This document shows, in pieces, positions 44,616-57,882 of a stretch of DNA of 64,000 nucleotides. Source of the DNA: Miscanthus floridulus (lineage: Eukaryota; Streptophyta; Magnoliopsida; Poales; Poaceae). The notes under the pieces are model-generated. The model was not told where the DNA came from and made no database searches. It was given only the letters and a program-made list of their open reading frames with translations. The stretch lies in NCBI RefSeq assembly GCF_019320115.1, contig NC_089598.1, positions 25,449,687 through 25,513,686 of the forward strand. The letters are read 5' to 3'. Both the position numbers and the translations under genes were made by a program. How positions within the stretch are numbered: the first letter of the stretch is position 1; each line of letters starts with the position of its first letter.

Positions 44616-47548
44616 TGTCGCACCCAGTTTTAAGAACAAAACTACGTACATCACATATGTGTGCCCAGGAATTCAATTCACACATATAGTTACAAATGAA
44701 GGGGTAATATCAAAGACAATGCCTTTATTACATAGCACATAAATATTTGTTACAAAAGACAGTCTTACTTTACAGTATATACTATAACTCGATTCTTCTG
44801 GCGAAGCCTCCAACACCACAGGAATCATCAACTGGTTGATCACAAGCCTAACACCTCTTAGAGAACTCCACTGAAGAACCTCCATCTGGTACCCATCCGG
44901 GATTTTGCCAAAGTGTTGAAATAAAACAAGCGTAAGCTACTACCGCTTAGCAAGCATAACATGAGGAGATGCAGGCTCAAAAGGCTTGACACGACTGAAC
45001 TGCGGCAAGCACTTTTAGTTGGTCACATTTTATTGTTAATCATAAGTTGCTAAGTTATGCTTAGGCTCCCGAATATGAATAATTAGAGATATCAGCAATT
45101 TTAATCATAACCCAAACCATCCAAGTAACCAACTATTCAGTAAGGATCCAGGCCGCTCGTGTCCGTGAGCACGACTGATATACAAGTTTTACACTCTACA
45201 GAGGTTGTACACTTTCACCATGAGTCGTGTTGCCCATATGCCCGGGTTAATTACTCCCAAAACACTTTCAAGGTGAGAAGGCAGGGTACACTATGAAGCT
45301 TTTCTCCAGTCGTTCTAATAAGGAGCAGCCGCTAAGGATTCCATCTCCCAAGTGTTATGGAGTCATCTCCAAAAATGGCACTAATACTCGCAGCGTAGTA
45401 CACACCCTAGAGATGAGGCCCATACCCAGCCTGGTATGCCCCTCTTGCCCTTTTGGGAACTGCTACAAACTTGAAAGAGCAAGGTACTGGACTAAGACCC
45501 GAGCCATGTGGTCCTCATGGTTGTACTGTAAGTCCTGGGTTGCCACTTAAAGATGAGTCCTTATGGAGAGAAACTAGAGCACTATAAGAAAAGGCCCAAT
45601 GCTCTAGCCCTCTTGATTCCATGTAGCTAAAAACATCTTTTAATACCATGTTGCATATATCTTTAATTGTATTCTTTAATCAATATTAGTTGGAGCAAAC
45701 TGAGCATACTACCCACATGTAAAACCCATAGATAACTTAAGGACAGGGTAATCAATATCAAGGTAAATAGACTCCAAGCGGTTCATTAACATATGCATAT
45801 GAATTGAGATTGCATTAAAGTGAATAGGTAACAAGGAGCCTCATATTATACTTGCCTTAATTCAAAGTATCGCTGCTGGTCTTGATCTTCAAAGAGTTGC
45901 TCCCGATCACTAACACAAAACTCACTGTCTACTCGAGATCAAACAGCACCACACAGACATCCATCCATACATGCATAGCAAACAAATATAAGCTAATTAG
46001 AACAATACACCAAATAGTAGAAATAAAAGTTAAAAAGGTTTTAAAACTGTTCTACGCGATGCTACGAGCACGTAGATGCGAGAATCACTCAAATCGGAGT
46101 TAAAACAGAGATTCTACGCTTAAAACAAGAGTTAGTGGCAGTTTTGTAGTTTTTAAAATGGACCTATACGTAATTTTGATTTTAAACATGAGGTCTAACC
46201 TATAAAACTACCTCTGTTGGACGGCGGGTTCTAATACTTGGAAGTTTAGGGGGTTTTCTAGAAGAAAAAGGACTTGGATTGAATTATTTTTGAACACGGA
46301 AGGACTGCAGGTTCTATAACACGGATCTATAGGGGGCTAAGCACAAAAGTGCAGCGGCAGCCGGCGGTTGACCTGGTCACCAGCCGCGTGGCGAACTAGG
46401 ATTGGCCGAAGTGGTACACCGGCCATAGACCCGTATGGTGGACCTAGTCCACACAGTGCTATGAACCGATTAAAGATGTGAAGGGGTATGTTCTAATCTA
46501 GACTATTGATCTTGGATCGGACGGTCGAGGCGGGTTGGGGAGGTTTGGCTGGCTGGAACAGAACACTGGCGTGGTGGTCCTCCATGGACGGCGGTGGATA
46601 CCTCACCGGAGTTAGCCAGGAACGACGTATAAGCCTTGGTTTTCCACGAGGAAGGTGCAAGGAGATTCAGCGGGCGTCGGTGAACTCACCTAGACACCTT
46701 TCACGGATGGAGGTAGCTTGGTGATGGCGCAGGGCATGGTGGGGCTAACGGTGGCTTCCTGTGATAGTTTGGCGGTGAAAAGTGAGCACACGAGAGTGAG
46801 GGAAAGAGGAGACAAGGGCTCGGGAGCTTCGAAACCTCGGTGCAAAATGCGACAGTGGGCTCAAGGCGATGGAAAGGAAGCGAGCAAGGGCTTCAACGAT
46901 GATGGGCAAGCTCTGCTTCGATGATGAGATCCGAAATGAGCATGTGTGCGGCACAGAACTAGGGCAAAGGCGGCGGCATGTAGATTTGAAACGGGGGTGC
47001 TATTTAAGGACGGGGCGGCATGGGCAGCACGCCAAGCAGGTGTAGCGGAGGCGGACTCGGCGGTGGTACGGTGTCCAGCTTGGACATGAGCGGGGGAAGA
47101 AGACGCGTCTGACAAGCTGGTCTGGGCTGTCAGAGGGATAGGAGGCGTGGGCCACGACGTCAGCGAGAGAGAGAGCGTGGGCAGCTACGCTGGGCTGCGA
47201 CCTGGCTGGGCCAGCTCGCTGGGCCATGGGGAAGAGGGAGAGATGGGCTACGGTGGAGAGCAGACCGACTGGGCCAAAAGAGTGGAAAAGGGGAGAGTTT
47301 TCCTATTTACTTTTCTAAATTTCCAAAGAAATTTTCAAATCCAAATTCAAATCAATTTGATGTTTGATTTCAATCCACACAATACAAAATAGTATGCAGC
47401 GGCATGAATGCATAAACATGTAGGTGAACCCTATAATTGATTTTAAGTTAACAAAAATTATTTTTTTTCTAAGTTTAAATGCTCACAAAAATACATAATT
47501 AAATCAAATTCTCCTATTTAAAAACAATGCAAATTTTAGGGTGTTACA
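44616..47548 (-). mobile_element. Gypsy 3' LTR, complete (2933 bp)
   Basis: Bounded by TGTCGCACCC at 44616 and GGGTGTTACA at 47548. It lies next to the target duplication on the left and the polypurine tract on the right. Open frames in its GC-rich half (46500-47390) have direct counterparts in the other LTR (61499-62385) but no recognised domain. Confidence 0.93.
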
Positions 47549-47565
47549 ATTCTACCCCCCTTAAA
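47549..47565 (-). other. Polypurine tract of the gypsy element
   Basis: The complement reads AAGGGGGGTAGAA directly before the 3' LTR, the expected primer site for plus-strand DNA synthesis. Confidence 0.75.
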
Positions 47566-50500
47566 ATGAATCTCGTCCTCGAGATTTAGAAGTTGTTGCC
47601 TTAAAGAGTTGTGGATACTCTGGCTTTAGATCCTCTTCTCTTTCCCAAGTAGTCTCCTCCTCGGAGTATCGATTCCATTGCACCTTGCACATCCTGATCA
47701 CCTTACTCTGACTAACTCTCTCTGTTGTTTCCAAGATCTTGATGGGATACTCTTTGTAGGTAAGATCCTCTTTCACATTGAGCTCCTCCAAAGGTATTTG
47801 TTCCTCCGGCACACGCAAGCACTTCTTCAGTTGAGACACATGGAATACATCATGTACCCCAGACAAGTTCTCTAGCAATTCCAACTGATAAGTGACTTCT
47901 TCTTTTCTTTCCAGAATACATCATGTAGCGAGGTGCTAACTTGCCCTTCACATTAAACCGCTTTATGCCTTTCATGGGTGACACTTTGAGATAGACATAA
48001 TCTCCAGGTACAAATACCAACTCTCCTCTTTGTGTGTCAGCATAACTCTTCTGCCTTGATTGTGCCACTCTTAAGTTTTGTCTGATAGTCTGCACTTGCC
48101 TTTCAGCGTCCCTGAGGATCTCAGGTCTAAACACTTGACTTTCTCCTATCTGGTTCCAGAACAATGGAGTTCTGCACTTTCTACCATATAGTGCCTCGAA
48201 TGGTGCCATCTTAAGACTCTTCTGGTAACTATTATTGTAGGAGAATTCAGCATAAGACAAACTCTTATCCCAACTTGTTCCATATTGTAAAGCACAAGCT
48301 CTCAACATATCCTCTAAGATCTGATTGGTTCTCTCTGTTTCTCCATCCGTTTGTGGATGATAAGCTGAGCTAAAGTTCAACTTAGTGTCCATAGACTCAT
48401 GCAATTTCTTCCAAAAGTGTGATGTAAACTGAGTACCTCTATCTGACACAATCTTCTTAGGAACTCCATGCAAACATACTATCCGTTGCATGTATAATTC
48501 TGCCAACTTGACACCCATATATGTAGTCTTGACCAGTATGAAGTGAGCAACCTTAGTCAACCAATCTACTATTACCCAAATTGAGTCATAACCACTTTGA
48601 GTGCGTGGTAATCCAATAATGAAATCCATACCAACTTCTTCCCACTTCCACTCAGGTATCTTCATAGGTTGAAGTAAACCCGCTGGTCTTTGATGTTCTG
48701 CCTTAACTTTCTGACATGTGTGACATATTGCTACATACTCAGCCACATCTCTTTTCAGACCATACCACCAGTACTTCTCTTTCAGATCTAGGTACATCTT
48801 AGTACTACCTAGATGGATAGAGTATGCTGAGTCATGAGCTTCTCTTAGAATCATCTCTCGAATGGACTTTATCTCTGGCACACATATTCTCTTTCCGAAC
48901 CACACTGTTCCCTGATCATCTAATCGAAAACCCGGTGCTTTGCCAATTGTGATAAGTTCTGCTATCTCCTTGATTTTCTCATCTTCTAACTAACCCTTGC
49001 GGATCTCTTGTTCAAGTGTAGGTTCCACTTCCAATTTCATCGCATTAGCAACTATTCCCAAATTAAGATGCTCAAATTCAGCACATAACTCCTTAGGTAA
49101 CTGTGTCACTAGAGCTGCATTAACATAGCTCCTTCGGCTCAGAGCATCAGCTACAACATTTGCCTTGCTAGGGTGATAGTGTACCTCTAGATCATAGTCC
49201 TTGATTAGCTCTAACCAATGTCATTGCCTCGGGTTCAGCTCTGACTGAGTGAAGATATATTTCAAACTCTTGTGGTCTGTATAGATGTCACACTTATGCC
49301 CAACAAGATAATGTCTCCAAATCTTCAATGCATGAACCATAGTTGCTAACTCCAAATCTTGGGTGGGATAATTTAGTTCATGCTTCCTTAGTTGCCTAGA
49401 TGCATAAGCCACTACTCGTCCTTCTTGCATAAGAACACAACCCAAACCAAGTCGAGATGCATCACAGTAGATGGAGAAACTCTTGTTTAGATCTGGTAGT
49501 ACCAGCACCGGAGTTGTAGTCAACCTTTTCTTCAACTCTTCAAAACTAGCTTGGCATTGCTCAGTCCATACAAACTTAACATTCTTCTCAAGTAGCGATG
49601 CCATAGGCTTGGCAATCTTAGAAAAACCTTCAATGAACCTCATATAATATCCGACTATTCCTAGGAAACTTCAGACTTCACTTACATCCTGAGGCTGATT
49701 CCAACTCAACACATCACTAACCTTCTTAGGATCCACAACTACTCCACCATTAGAGATAACATGCCCAAGAAAAGAGACTTCCTTCCGCCAGAACTCGCAC
49801 TTGCTTAGTTTAGCATACAATTGATGTTCTCTAAGTTTCTGCAGAACTAATCTCAAATGCTCTTCATGTTCTGCCTCTGTTTTAGAGAAGACCAGAATAT
49901 CGTCAATGAAGACCATGCACAACAAACCTATCGAGATACTCCATAAACACCTTATTAATCATATACATGAAGTATGTAGGGGCATTAGTCAGTCCAAAAT
50001 ACATAACTATGTACTCATATAATCCATACTGAGTAGTAATGGCAGTCTTGGGAATGTCCGATGAACGAATCCTCAACTGATGATAACCAGAGCAAAGATC
50101 AATCTTGGAGAACACACAAGCACCTCATAATTGATCAAACAGATCATCAATTCTAGGCAAATGATACTTGTTCTTGATGGTTACCTCATTGAGAGGGCGA
50201 TAATCCACACACATCCTCTGTGTACCATCTTTCTTATCAACAAATATAACTAGGGCTCCCCATTATGAAGAACTAAGACTATGAAACCTTTATCCTGTAG
50301 CTCCTTTAATTGTTTCTTAAGTTCTTCTAGCTCATTGACTCCCATCCAATATGGTCTCTTGGCTATAGGTGCAGTTCTAGGCAAAAGCTCAACAATAAAC
50401 TCAATATCACGGTCTAGCGGCATACCCTGCAAATCATTAGGAAAAACATCTAGAAACTCATTAATAACCTTGGTCTTATTTATGGTTGCACCTTCCATCT

Positions 50501-50612
50501 GATTGACACTGCACACCTCTCTTATCATTGTAGTTGCCTTGCATATAACTTCTTCTCCTAACTTGGATGTCAAGTGTACTGTACCATTGTCACATTGGAT
50601 AATAGCCTTATC
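47561..50612 (-). pseudogene. Gypsy pol: reverse transcriptase, RNase H, integrase, chromodomain
   Basis: Reading minus: reverse transcriptase (50600-49680; [14 protein letters not shown], the FIDDIL active site at 49909, LGHVISNGG), RNase H (49643-49221; [29 protein letters not shown]), zinc-binding HHCC and integrase (48905-47900; HTCQKVKAEHQRPAG, GMDFIIGLPRTQ, YHPQTDGETERTNQ), and a chromodomain at the C-terminus (about 47780-47600; VQWNRYSEEETTWE). Breaks: stops near 50130, 49670, 49219 and 48990; frame changes near 50250, 49918 and 47870. Several stops are CGA-to-TGA type. The copy is dead. The 5' part (gag, protease) is absent. Confidence 0.93.
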
Positions 50613-50614
50613 GG

Positions 50615-51820
50615 GTTCATAAACCCGGGGTCCCTCACGGACCGGCTTCCTAAACAAAGGTTTGGCCCAAACAGACAACACACGACTCATGGGCCGGCCC
50701 AAGTACCTAAACGACAAGCCGAAGGGACGATCCAATCTCCAACCGAAAGGCCTGGCCGAGGAGGAAAGGCGCCCGTTTCTGACTCCGGCCCACCTCTCCG
50801 ACTGGAGCGCTCACTTCGGTCTCCAGCTCACCTCTAGACGACCTCTCTGACCGGAAGGCTTGGCCAAACATCACTTTTGACTCCAACCCGTGTCCCTGAC
50901 CGGGGATATGCCAAACCCCTGCTCACTGCTCTTCTCCGACTGGCGCGATCAGAGCCGACTATGACCAACCGACCGGGGACGCCCGCTCGATATGGACCAG
51001 GAAACGGATGGAGAAAGTAAGGTAGGGCGCACAAGTCAAACCGCAATACCAGGAACCGAACCCTGTATGCCTGCAGAAACAGTACTCTACAATCTCCCTG
51101 GCTCGAAAGAACCCAAGCAGTATTGTAGGCGCCGATGTTTTCCCCTATAGTGTTGTGGGCGCCATTAACTCCCATACGATAAGGCTCCCCCACATGCCTC
51201 TAGGCATCAACAGTGTTGTGGGCGCTGGCATTTACCGTACCGGGCGAACATGGTAAAACCCATTGCATGCCTCCAGGAATCAATAGTATGGCAGGCGCCG
51301 ACGTCTGCCATACCCAAAGAAGACAACACAACCTCCCATGTGCATCTGACATTCAATAGTAACATCAATAGTGTTATGGGTGCCTACAATCATCTTGTAC
51401 CCGTCGGTGTGGGCTGCAAGACTTAGCAGCATATGCACTCTCTCCCTCTCACTTGTAAGGCCATCCCCTTCATCAATAAAAGGAGATTTGCTCTCTCCCA
51501 AAAGGATAGGTTAATTCAAATTCATTCAGATCGATCAAGTTCACTTAGCACATAGAGGAACTCCTGTCACTCTCGGCCCCTCTGACTAGAGTCCAACCAG
51601 ACCTCTTGTATCCCCCATCTTTCTCCTTCTCGTTTGTAACCCCACAGCAAACTTCGAGCACCTAGGCTCAGGAATAAAGTCACTGACGGACTCAAACTGG
51701 ACATAGGGCACGTTGCCTGAACTAGTATAAACCCTGTGTCATTGAGTGCTAGGCCACCTCCGATCACAACGTATGGCAAAACTACAAATATTTACGTGTT
51801 GGTCACTTTCTGCACCGACA
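50615..51820 (+). mobile_element. 5' LTR of the Tat-type element
   Basis: Ends CTGCACCGACA at 51820, immediately before the primer site. A partial internal repeat of CATGCCTCYAGG and GTGTTGTGGGCGC lies at 51120-51370. The left end is uncertain. Confidence 0.6.
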
Positions 51821-51821
51821 G

Positions 51822-51840
51822 TTGGCGCCGTCCATGGGGA
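51822..51840 (+). other. Primer binding site (TTGGCGCC type)
   Basis: TTGGCGCCGTCCATGGGGA follows the LTR end. TTGGCGCC starts are typical of the Tat/RIRE2-like group in grasses. Confidence 0.7.
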
Positions 51841-51901
51841 AGATGTTGTACGTTCAATACTTTTTGGTCATTAGATTGCCCACTTTTCCACCACCTTCGC
51901 C

Positions 51902-53523
51902 ATGGCAGGCTCAAGGGATATGACTCGCTTTGGCTCACTGGAGTTTCCCGCACTACCACCTATTGGGATGCGGGTTCCACCTGTCTTCGAGCCATCCCAG
52001 GCCTTCTGCTTCGGAAGCCTAGACTTCGTCGCCGGTCGGCTCAGCGTACTACACCTCCATGAGGAGGCACTCATTCTGGCGCTCGTCGAGGGGATGCCCT
52101 CCATCGACTCTGGGACGCACGACGACTTCAACGACGAGGCACCTACGCTTCATTCTGAGCAAACACTCTGCTCAAATCCTGCTGTAAGTAATGTACATAC
52201 TGTTATTTACTTACTATTCACTATCTTCCGCCAATTATCTAGAGGGACCCTGTTGTCCCTGCGCGACCGCCATGCGACTGGTTCCCCTATGGCCCCGCAT
52301 CCCCCACGGATGCGTACACCTGAGGGCTCCAAAGGGTGCTGGTGCCACCCCCTCTCACATCCGAATTCATGGGGATGGCGAGCTATGCTCCCACCTATTT
52401 CCTTGACCTCATGGATGACGATGTTGAGAGTGACGGCTCCAGCATCGGTGACGTGGCACCTAGCCACCGTCTGTCCTGGGAGTGCGCTATGGCGGATGCC
52501 CCGGGACAACCACCGGTGGAAGCAGAGTCCTTGTAGACTCACATCCCTCTAGACCCTCATGCGGGAACCCTCACGCTCACACAAGAGCACAACGAAGAGC
52601 TACGACAACAGCAGCTGAACTAGCCGCCGACTGCGTCGGCATTCTCGGAGCACCACACTACGCCCCGTGCACATAAGCCGACGAGTGGCGCCCGAGGTCG
52701 TGCTTGTCAGGTCCAACGCAACACCATGGACAGGGGGAACGATCCCCCATAGTTCGCTCGGGCCCATCAAAACATCACCACTGCGGCAATGCTTCTGCAT
52801 GGCCTTCCCAAGCCAAATGACCCCCAGGAACAGGCGATCCATTGTAACCTCCGGGCACTGGTGGAGACCGCCGCCGTTCAACAAGCGAAGAGCTCCACAT
52901 CGCGACATCGACTCGCGGCCTCTCTCCCCACCAGGGGAGCGGGGACGCACCAGACAAATCGCTGCACCCGCTCACCAATACAGTCGCCGAGCGCAGCACA
53001 GGAGGCCACATCTGTGCCTCATCTTGACTTGGTAGCCGCTCTGCACCAACCGCCTGTACACGAGCAGCTCGGGCTGAACCGAGACACTCGCAACAGCAAC
53101 CGGAGTCCCAGCTCGGATGGCCTGGGACCACGGGCCTTTGTCCGACGCATCCAGAGAGCGCCGCTCCCACAACACTCCAACAAAGGCCAAGGCAAAGGCA
53201 AGGCCAAGCACTAGGATCAGGACAACGGCCCCTCCACACAGAGGGGAAAAAAGAACAGAAAAGATCACCACCGATCGGCCAACTCCGCGTTGGTCACCAC
53301 GGCTGATCACACGGGCAAGCAGCCCCAGCAAGACCCTCTGGGCCACTTCAATGAGCTTATGGAGAGCCCATGCACCAACCATGCCTACCCCATCAAATAC
53401 CTCTACAAGGACTGTGAGCTCCTCAAGCGCCTTCTGCGACAGGTCGGTGGGCCAAAGGAAGAAAAAGGCGAAGAAGCAGCGGCCAAGAAAGGGGGCGTAG
53501 CAGGCAAGGATCTGGATGACTGA
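51902..53523 (+). pseudogene. Tat-type gag remnant
   Basis: The N-terminal part (51902-52200) includes RFGSLEFPALPP and LHLHEEALILALVEGMP. The C-terminal part (about 53330-53523) shows GHFNELMESPCTNHAYPIKY and LYKDCELLKR, as in gag of large grass gypsy elements; a clear CCHC knuckle is not seen. The middle is frame-shifted and has stops. Pol would normally follow but does not. Confidence 0.65.
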
Positions 53524-54139
53524 AGGTCGAGGCGATCTGAACGGACGCCTACCGACTGAAGGACGACAATGAAAACGTTCTCACCAGCGCTTGGAACAGC
53601 TATGTCGTTTCTCCCCCTAAAATTCAGTCTTACCATTGTTTACTTAACGTTTGCTCATATAAAAGCGCCCCGACCTGAACACTTTTGGCCCGGGTCAGTT
53701 AGGGGCCCCACAAGAATGCATGACTACCTCTCTTTTCATTTACTATCATATGGTAAAACTCCTTCTTACCCGAACAAAAGGGTAGTTCCTTCCTTTAAAT
53801 TGCCTTACGTAGATTTGCTTTAAAATATTCCGACCAATCACACCCCGCTTCTACCTACAGTTACAAGCAGCTGAGCCTCACAGGCCATGCCCGGGCTCCT
53901 AAGGTTGTAGCCTATAGGACGAACAGGCAAGTACGAAGAAGAAAGAATAAAAAAACAAAATTATGCTAAGGTAAAACTAAGGAATGAAAGGGACAAGCTT
54001 CCCCGAAAAGAGTGACTCCATCACAAAAAACAAAACTGATTGTAGTCATTAAGTACACAAGAACGTTTACACAGGGGCTCCCCCACAAACTTAAACTTTT
54101 TACATCTACTAAACTACTTATACTTTACAAGCTATTGGG
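53524..54139. other. Non-coding spacer where pol would be expected
   Basis: Sequence after gag without reverse transcriptase, RNase H or integrase motifs on either strand. It suggests a non-autonomous design or an old pol deletion. Confidence 0.6.
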
Positions 54140-57100
54140 GCCGTCCAGCGGCATCTGCTGTCGGTGCGACCGGTGAAGGCATGGGCTGCTCACTCCCCGG
54201 CTAGACGACATTCGGCTCAGTTGAAGGCAGGGTGATATCCACTTCTGACCTAGGCTCCACGCCATCCACAGGCTGGGCAACGCCCCCCTGATGCATGCTT
54301 TCAGCCATGTTCTCACGATAGGCATCCATCACCCACTGCACAGAGAGTTGCTCTGCCACCAACCTTGCGTGCGGCAGCAAGCTCTCCCTGAGCGATTGGA
54401 TGTCCTCCGTGCTCATGCCATTGGCATACCCACTGTAGATAGTGGCAAAGTCTAGATTTGGGTGGTGCGTCGCCACCGAAGTCAACACCCCCAACGCTCC
54501 TTAGAACAGCCCATGTGTGATGAGGGCCGGGACCTCATCCGGAACCTCTGCCAGCCGGATGGCGGGCATGCTGGTACTTGGCGCCGACCCAAAGACCTTC
54601 GAGACAATGAGCAAGGCAACATTGCGGATTTGGTCAAGTTCCCCCTCGAGAGCACGTCGCTCCTCAAGGGACTTGGCCAGCACCTCCGCATTCCAGCCAA
54701 ACGCCGCCTTGGCCGTCTACAGGTCCCGTTCTAATGACTCCATCTTTTCGCGTAGCTCTAGAAGAAGGGTGACAAGCTCATAAACAAGCTAAAGGAAGAA
54801 ACCAACATGAAGAAAAATAGAAAAGGTACGTACCAAGGCAGAAGTTCTCGAGGGCGGAGAGTCCCTCCGCCTGCCGGGCCACCTACTCACGCAGCCGGGC
54901 GTTTGCCTCCTCCGTCCCGATCACCCGGCCCCAAAGCACGAGCACTTTCGGGTCTGCCTCTGACCGGGCCTTCTGCTCCGACTCTAGGGCCTTTCGCGCT
55001 GACTCTAGGGCATTCCGCTCCGACTCCAGGACATTCCGATCTAACTCGAGGGTCTCCAGAGATTTTTGGAGCATCGCCTCGGTGTTCGCTAGGGATTTCC
55101 ATAGCCCCACCTCGGTCTTCGCCTGGCGGACCTTCGCCACCTCAAGCCCTTGCTCGGTGGCAGTCACCCGCTCCACCGCACGCTGCTCCTCCCCCACACC
55201 ATGGTCACCTCGGCCGCCGGGTCCTGGGACTCACGGCGGGCGGACTCTAGCTAATGCTCAAGCTCGGCCATCTAGGCATGCTCGATCTGGAGGAAATGGG
55301 ACTTGCGGGACGACATCTCCTGTAGACCCTACGAAAATGAGAAGCAAGCATGCTGAGGCAACCAACAAGAGACTAAGAGGTCAAGGACAAACATGGGAAA
55401 CTTACCTCTGTGGTGAGCTACAAGTCGACCTTGACCAACTGCTAGGTGGACTTAACCCACTCCTGGGCGTCTTCAAGCTTCACCGACAGCTTGGCGAGAT
55501 CAGACTCCATGGCGAGTCCTTTCCCCCCCAAGGATGTCCCAGAGCTGACACTTCTGGGAATCCCAAAGGACGAACTGAACCTTTGATGGGTCCTTAGGGT
55601 AGGGCCACTCCAGGTCACCCTCCTCCAGCTTACCGGAGGGCCCAGCCTCCGACCGAACCACCACCGGTTCTCACGACGGCGCCGGCAGCTCCACCACATC
55701 ACCCGCTTCATCATCGGAAGGGATCTCCACCACCTCGATTGTGCAAGCCACCGATGGGCATTCTGACTCTGTTCTGGCCGTGTCTCCCCCCGGCGCCTTC
55801 AGCTCTGACTACGAGGGTCAGCCGTGTAGCCCTTCGCCCAGCGAGGCAAGGAGCTCGGTCTCCCTCTCCTCTTCCGCCATAGCCGGTGGAGGAGGGACCG
55901 CAAGGGACACCTCCGGTGAAGCCTTCGTCGTCACCACCAGGATCGCCGCTAGCACCATCACCGCCGCTGCCGCCATACTAGCAACCGATCAGGGGAGCAC
56001 CACCCCTAGAAGGGAAGGACTCACCGCCCTGTTCCCCCTGCCGCTCACCACGACGCGTTGCAAGGTGGGCCTCCAAACCTCCTGCATGGGAGTTGGGGCG
56101 ATGCTCAACCCTGTCACCATCCGGCCACTGACAAAAAGTACATGTCAGTCATACTCCAAAAAAGGTTCAACAGCAAGATCAAAAAGAAACAAAGAAAAAC
56201 ATACCGGGAGGTGAGCAGCATGACTCTAAAACCAAGACCCGACGTCGATGGGCCCATAGGGCGAGGACCGCTCCCGGGCTACGACCCATGCCCCCTCACT
56301 TCAGCTAGGGGTGGAGTCGTCCCAACCAGCTCCTGCCCGGTCTATGGGTCACCATGACCTTTGGCTCAGGACACACCGACCAGAGCAGCAGACGGGACAT
56401 CCTCCCGCTATGAGTCATGTGCTGGCACCGGACCAAGCGATGCGCGGGTGCTAGCCCACTCCTCTAACTACCTAGCTTGCTCGGCCACACCCGTAGCAGG
56501 CGGGGACGAGACTAGCGATGCCACGAAGGGGCGCGGTGACCATGTCCGTGCTCGTAGCATGCTTTCTCGGCACGGGAACCTCGGCGCGCTTCTCCGCCTC
56601 TTGCTCATCGCCAGCAGACATCGCCATAGGGTCACGACGCTCCACCGAGGTCACAACGACCTCTCGGCTTTCCTCCTCCTCGGAGAAAATCATGTCATCC
56701 ACCTTTGTGGGATCCTTCGACTCGAGCTCTAACTCAACATCGCTCCTTCTTTATCTGGCCTTCACGTGCCAGGCGACCTCCTTCTCATTCTCACACTTTC
56801 GCCAACCCTCCTCAGCTTTCTTCTTCTTCCTGGCATCCACTGCCTCCTTCTGGGTGGCCTACCGAGCCGCGCCCACTGGCCCCTTTGGAAGGTGCGGCTA
56901 GGACTTGTAAGTTTCAAGTCCCTACAAAATAGGCGACTCAAAATCGAAAAGCAGGAAAGCAAAAGGGGAAAGGAACACGGAGTAAAAAGAGAGAAGCATA
57001 CCAGTTTGGACACCACCAAGGCGTTGAGAGGTCCAGGCTTTCCATCGACCCTCTCTTTGGGCTTCAGCTGCAGCACCCGGTCGAGGTGACTCTAGACCTC

Positions 57101-57882
57101 ATTATTCAGTAGCTCCTCCAGCGACGCACAATCAGAGTCCGATGGGCCGCTGTACCTCCACATCGGTCACGCCCTCTCCGCCAACGGAGCAACCCGGCTA
57201 CGGTAGAGGGTGTGGAACACCCGCGCCCCATCAAGGCCACGCCGCAAGAGCTTCTGGAGCTCCTCCTCGATGATCTCCACCTTCTTCTTCTTTCAACAGG
57301 AAGGGCCCCACGACCAACTTTCTTGCCTCTCCGGCCTTCTATCGGTGAATGTCGGGAATAGAGCCTCCACCGGGTTCCTGATATAGATCCACTCTCCATG
57401 CCACCCCCGGTTGGAGTCATAGGGGATGTACGCGGGATACAAGCCTCCCGCACTCGGTTTTCTCAGCAGGGCGAAGCCCCCCACCGGGGCGGCCTCGAGC
57501 GGATTCCCCACTGGCAAAGTTCACCTAGAGAACAGCCACCGAAAGAAGTCCGCGTGTGGCTCCATCCTGAGGAAGGCCTCACAGACGGTGATGAAGCTGG
57601 CGATATGCAGCACCCCCATCGGATTGAGGTGTTGCAGCTCCAGACCCCACTCATTGAGGAGCCCGTGCAGGAACCTATGCGTGGGGTATCCTAACCTACG
57701 CTCGTGGAAGGCGAGGAAGGAAACCACCTCAACGGGCCGAGGTTACGGAACATCCTTCCTCCTGGGAGCCCTCTAGTGTGCCACCTCCTTCGGCGGCAGA
57801 AACCCCTTCACGGCGAAGGCCTCCAGCACCGACTCCCTCATAGTGGATGACCTCTAGTTGACATTTCGCTCCGGGTTCATGA
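54140..57882 (-). pseudogene. Antisense gene of the Tat-type element, Transposase_28 domain and coiled coil
   Basis: Reading minus from ATG 57882: VSFLAFHERRLGYPTHRFLH, NPMGVLHIASFITVCEAFLR, then YIPYDSNRGWHGEWIYIRNP, which is the plant 'putative gypsy type transposon' domain (Transposase_28, PF04195). Downstream parts at 56760-57070, 54883-55197 and 54201-54494 include a Lys/Arg-rich stretch and a long coiled-coil segment with repeated ALESERNALESARKALESE-like heptads. Several stops and probable introns. Such antisense genes near the 3' side are known for Tat-lineage elements; their function is not established. Confidence 0.7.

Noticed and set aside
46500..47392. Frames in the gypsy LTR that recur at 61499-62385
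   Set aside because: They recur because the LTR is duplicated, not because of coding constraint; no domain.
56361..57089. Plus-strand frames of 99-127 codons in the inner element
   Set aside because: They are shadows of the minus-strand Transposase_28/coiled-coil gene.
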